Positions 63,097-64,000 of a DNA stretch of 64,000 bases are shown here, piece after piece. Origin of the DNA: Polaromonas sp. JS666 (GTDB lineage: Bacteria; Pseudomonadota; Gammaproteobacteria; Burkholderiales; Burkholderiaceae_C); assembly GCF_000013865.1 (NCBI RefSeq), contig NC_007948.1, forward strand, positions 5,075,001 to 5,139,000, given 5' to 3'. The notes beneath the pieces were generated by a model. The model was not told the origin of the DNA, ran no database searches, and saw only the letters and a list, made by a program, of their open reading frames with translations. The position numbers and the translations under genes are program-made. Numbering within the stretch: position 1 is the first letter of the stretch; each line of letters starts with the position of its first letter.

Positions 63097-64000
63097 ATGG
63101 AAGTCCTCGAACGCGCCCCAACAGATGCTGACATGGCCGCCAACGCCGGGATGCCCGCCGAAGCGGCGTTGATCCAGGCGGTCCGGTCGCTGGCCGACGG
63201 GCCGCTGGCCGAGTTGGCCGACGACATCGACCGCCGCGGCGTCTACCCGAAGTCCATCCTGCAGCGGCTCGGCGAACTGGGCGCGCTCAAGGCCCACATC
63301 GCCGAGCCGGGCCGCCCGTCGGACTACGCGCTGGCGATACAGGCGATGACCGAGGTCTCCCGCGTCTGCGGCGCCACCGGCTTCATGGTCTGGTGCCACG
63401 CGGTGTGCGGCGTGTACATGGAGCAGTCGGGCAACCCGGCACTGACGGGCGCGCTGCTGGCGCAGCACGGCAACGGCCAGACCCTTGGCGCGACCGGCAT
63501 GTCCAACCCGATGAAGACCTTTGCCGGCATCGAGACTTTCTTGCTGCATGCACGGCGGGTTGAAGGCGGCTTCCGCGTGAACGGCACCTTGCCCTGGGTC
63601 AGCAACCTGGGGCCCGACCATTATTTTGGCGCTGTTGCGGATATTGACAGCATTGAAGGCGCCGACGACACCGAGGCGGCCACGCCACAGCAGGAAATCA
63701 TGTTCCTGGTGCGCTGCGACGCGCCGGGCGCGGCCTTGCGCAACTGTCCCTCGTTCTCGGCCATGGAAGGCACCAACACCTGGGCGGTACGGCTGACGGA
63801 CTATTTTGTCGGCGCGAACGACCTGATCGCCGACCCGGTGCGCCCCTTCATCGGCCGCATCCGCGCCGCCTTCATCCTGCTGCAGACCGGCATGGGGCTG
63901 GGCGTGGCGCAGGGCGCGATCGATTCCATGTGGAAGGTCGAGCGCCAGCTCGGCCACGTCAACGAGTTCCTGGAGGACCGGCCCGACGCGCTGCAGCAGG
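63097..64000 (+). CDS. Acyl-CoA dehydrogenase/flavin monooxygenase-like protein (partial, runs off right edge)
   Basis: About 301 codons open to the end of the window; no stop seen. ATG at 63097 with GGAGAG upstream. N-terminal helices and flavin-binding blocks GATGMSNPMKTFAGIETFL and VNGTLPWVSNLGPDHYFGAV are of the acyl-CoA dehydrogenase fold, similar to SfnC/DszC-type oxidoreductases of organosulfur use. Being third after a sigma-54 promoter with a rhodanese and OsmC protein favours a sulfur-related role; this is inference. Confidence 0.85.
   Translation, partial: MEVLERAPTDADMAANAGMPAEAALIQAVRSLADGPLAELADDIDRRGVYPKSILQRLGELGALKAHIAEPGRPSDYALAIQAMTEVSRVCGATGFMVWCHAVCGVYMEQSGNPALTGALLAQHGNGQTLGATGMSNPMKTFAGIETFLLHARRVEGGFRVNGTLPWVSNLGPDHYFGAVADIDSIEGADDTEAATPQQEIMFLVRCDAPGAALRNCPSFSAMEGTNTWAVRLTDYFVGANDLIADPVRPFIGRIRAAFILLQTGMGLGVAQGAIDSMWKVERQLGHVNEFLEDRPDALQQ

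Overview
The window looks like the chromosome of a GC-rich betaproteobacterium, most likely Burkholderiales, family Comamonadaceae (Polaromonas, Rhodoferax or Variovorax-like). I infer this from the tripartite tricarboxylate (Bug/TctC) binding protein, the gap-tkt pair, the BigR/persulfide cluster, the DAHL-type kinases and the general gene style. No rRNA, tRNA, CRISPR array or prophage was recognised.

Layout. 0-6 kb: a metal-buffering bufferin-type operon (bufA-bufB-bufC-doxX, minus strand) and its divergent ECF sigma/NrsF pair, split by an ISL3-family IS that still has a clean 8-bp target duplication. 6-7.2 kb: a short mercury locus (merR, divergent merT-merP plus a GDCCVxC protein) with a textbook mer operator but no merA. 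7.2-15.9 kb: accessory DNA with gene fragments, an SRPBCC protein, a LMW phosphatase-like protein, a MerR-type regulator fused to a P-loop domain, an IS91-like element carrying its own tyrosine recombinase, a PhnD-like binding protein and a group II intron tail. 15.9-20 kb: a duplicated 3' fragment of gap, then an amidohydrolase/isochorismatase/ABM/DoxX operon under a divergent LysR. 21-27.6 kb: D-amino-acid metabolism (D-aminoacylase, two DSD1-type PLP enzymes, RidA, LysR) and a TctC protein, with a MITE-like repeat between genes. 28-37.7 kb: a tightly coupled operon of a dihaem peroxidase-like cytochrome and four large sensor kinases. 37.9-44 kb: housekeeping genes (gap, tkt, murU-like, pepP, RNase H-like).

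44-51.5 kb is the most notable region: a decayed integron. It has a truncated intI, a candidate attI core occupied by a second IS91-like element, and a run of cassettes separated by recognisable attC sites. The cassettes encode two unknown proteins, a DUF302 protein, an ABM-fold protein and an LprI-like secreted protein. One attC is split exactly in its R' core by an internally deleted IS1182-family element with perfect 18-bp ends.

51.6-64 kb: a SEC-C protein, then a reactive-sulfur cluster (1-Cys peroxiredoxin, persulfide dioxygenase-rhodanese fusion, methyltransferase, Blh-like metallo-hydrolase, BigR-type repressor, PmpA/PmpB-like sulfur transport proteins). This is followed by a sigma-54 activator whose likely binding palindrome lies over its own stop codon, ahead of a -24/-12 promoter driving rhodanese, OsmC and acyl-CoA-dehydrogenase-like genes. 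The last gene runs off the right edge.
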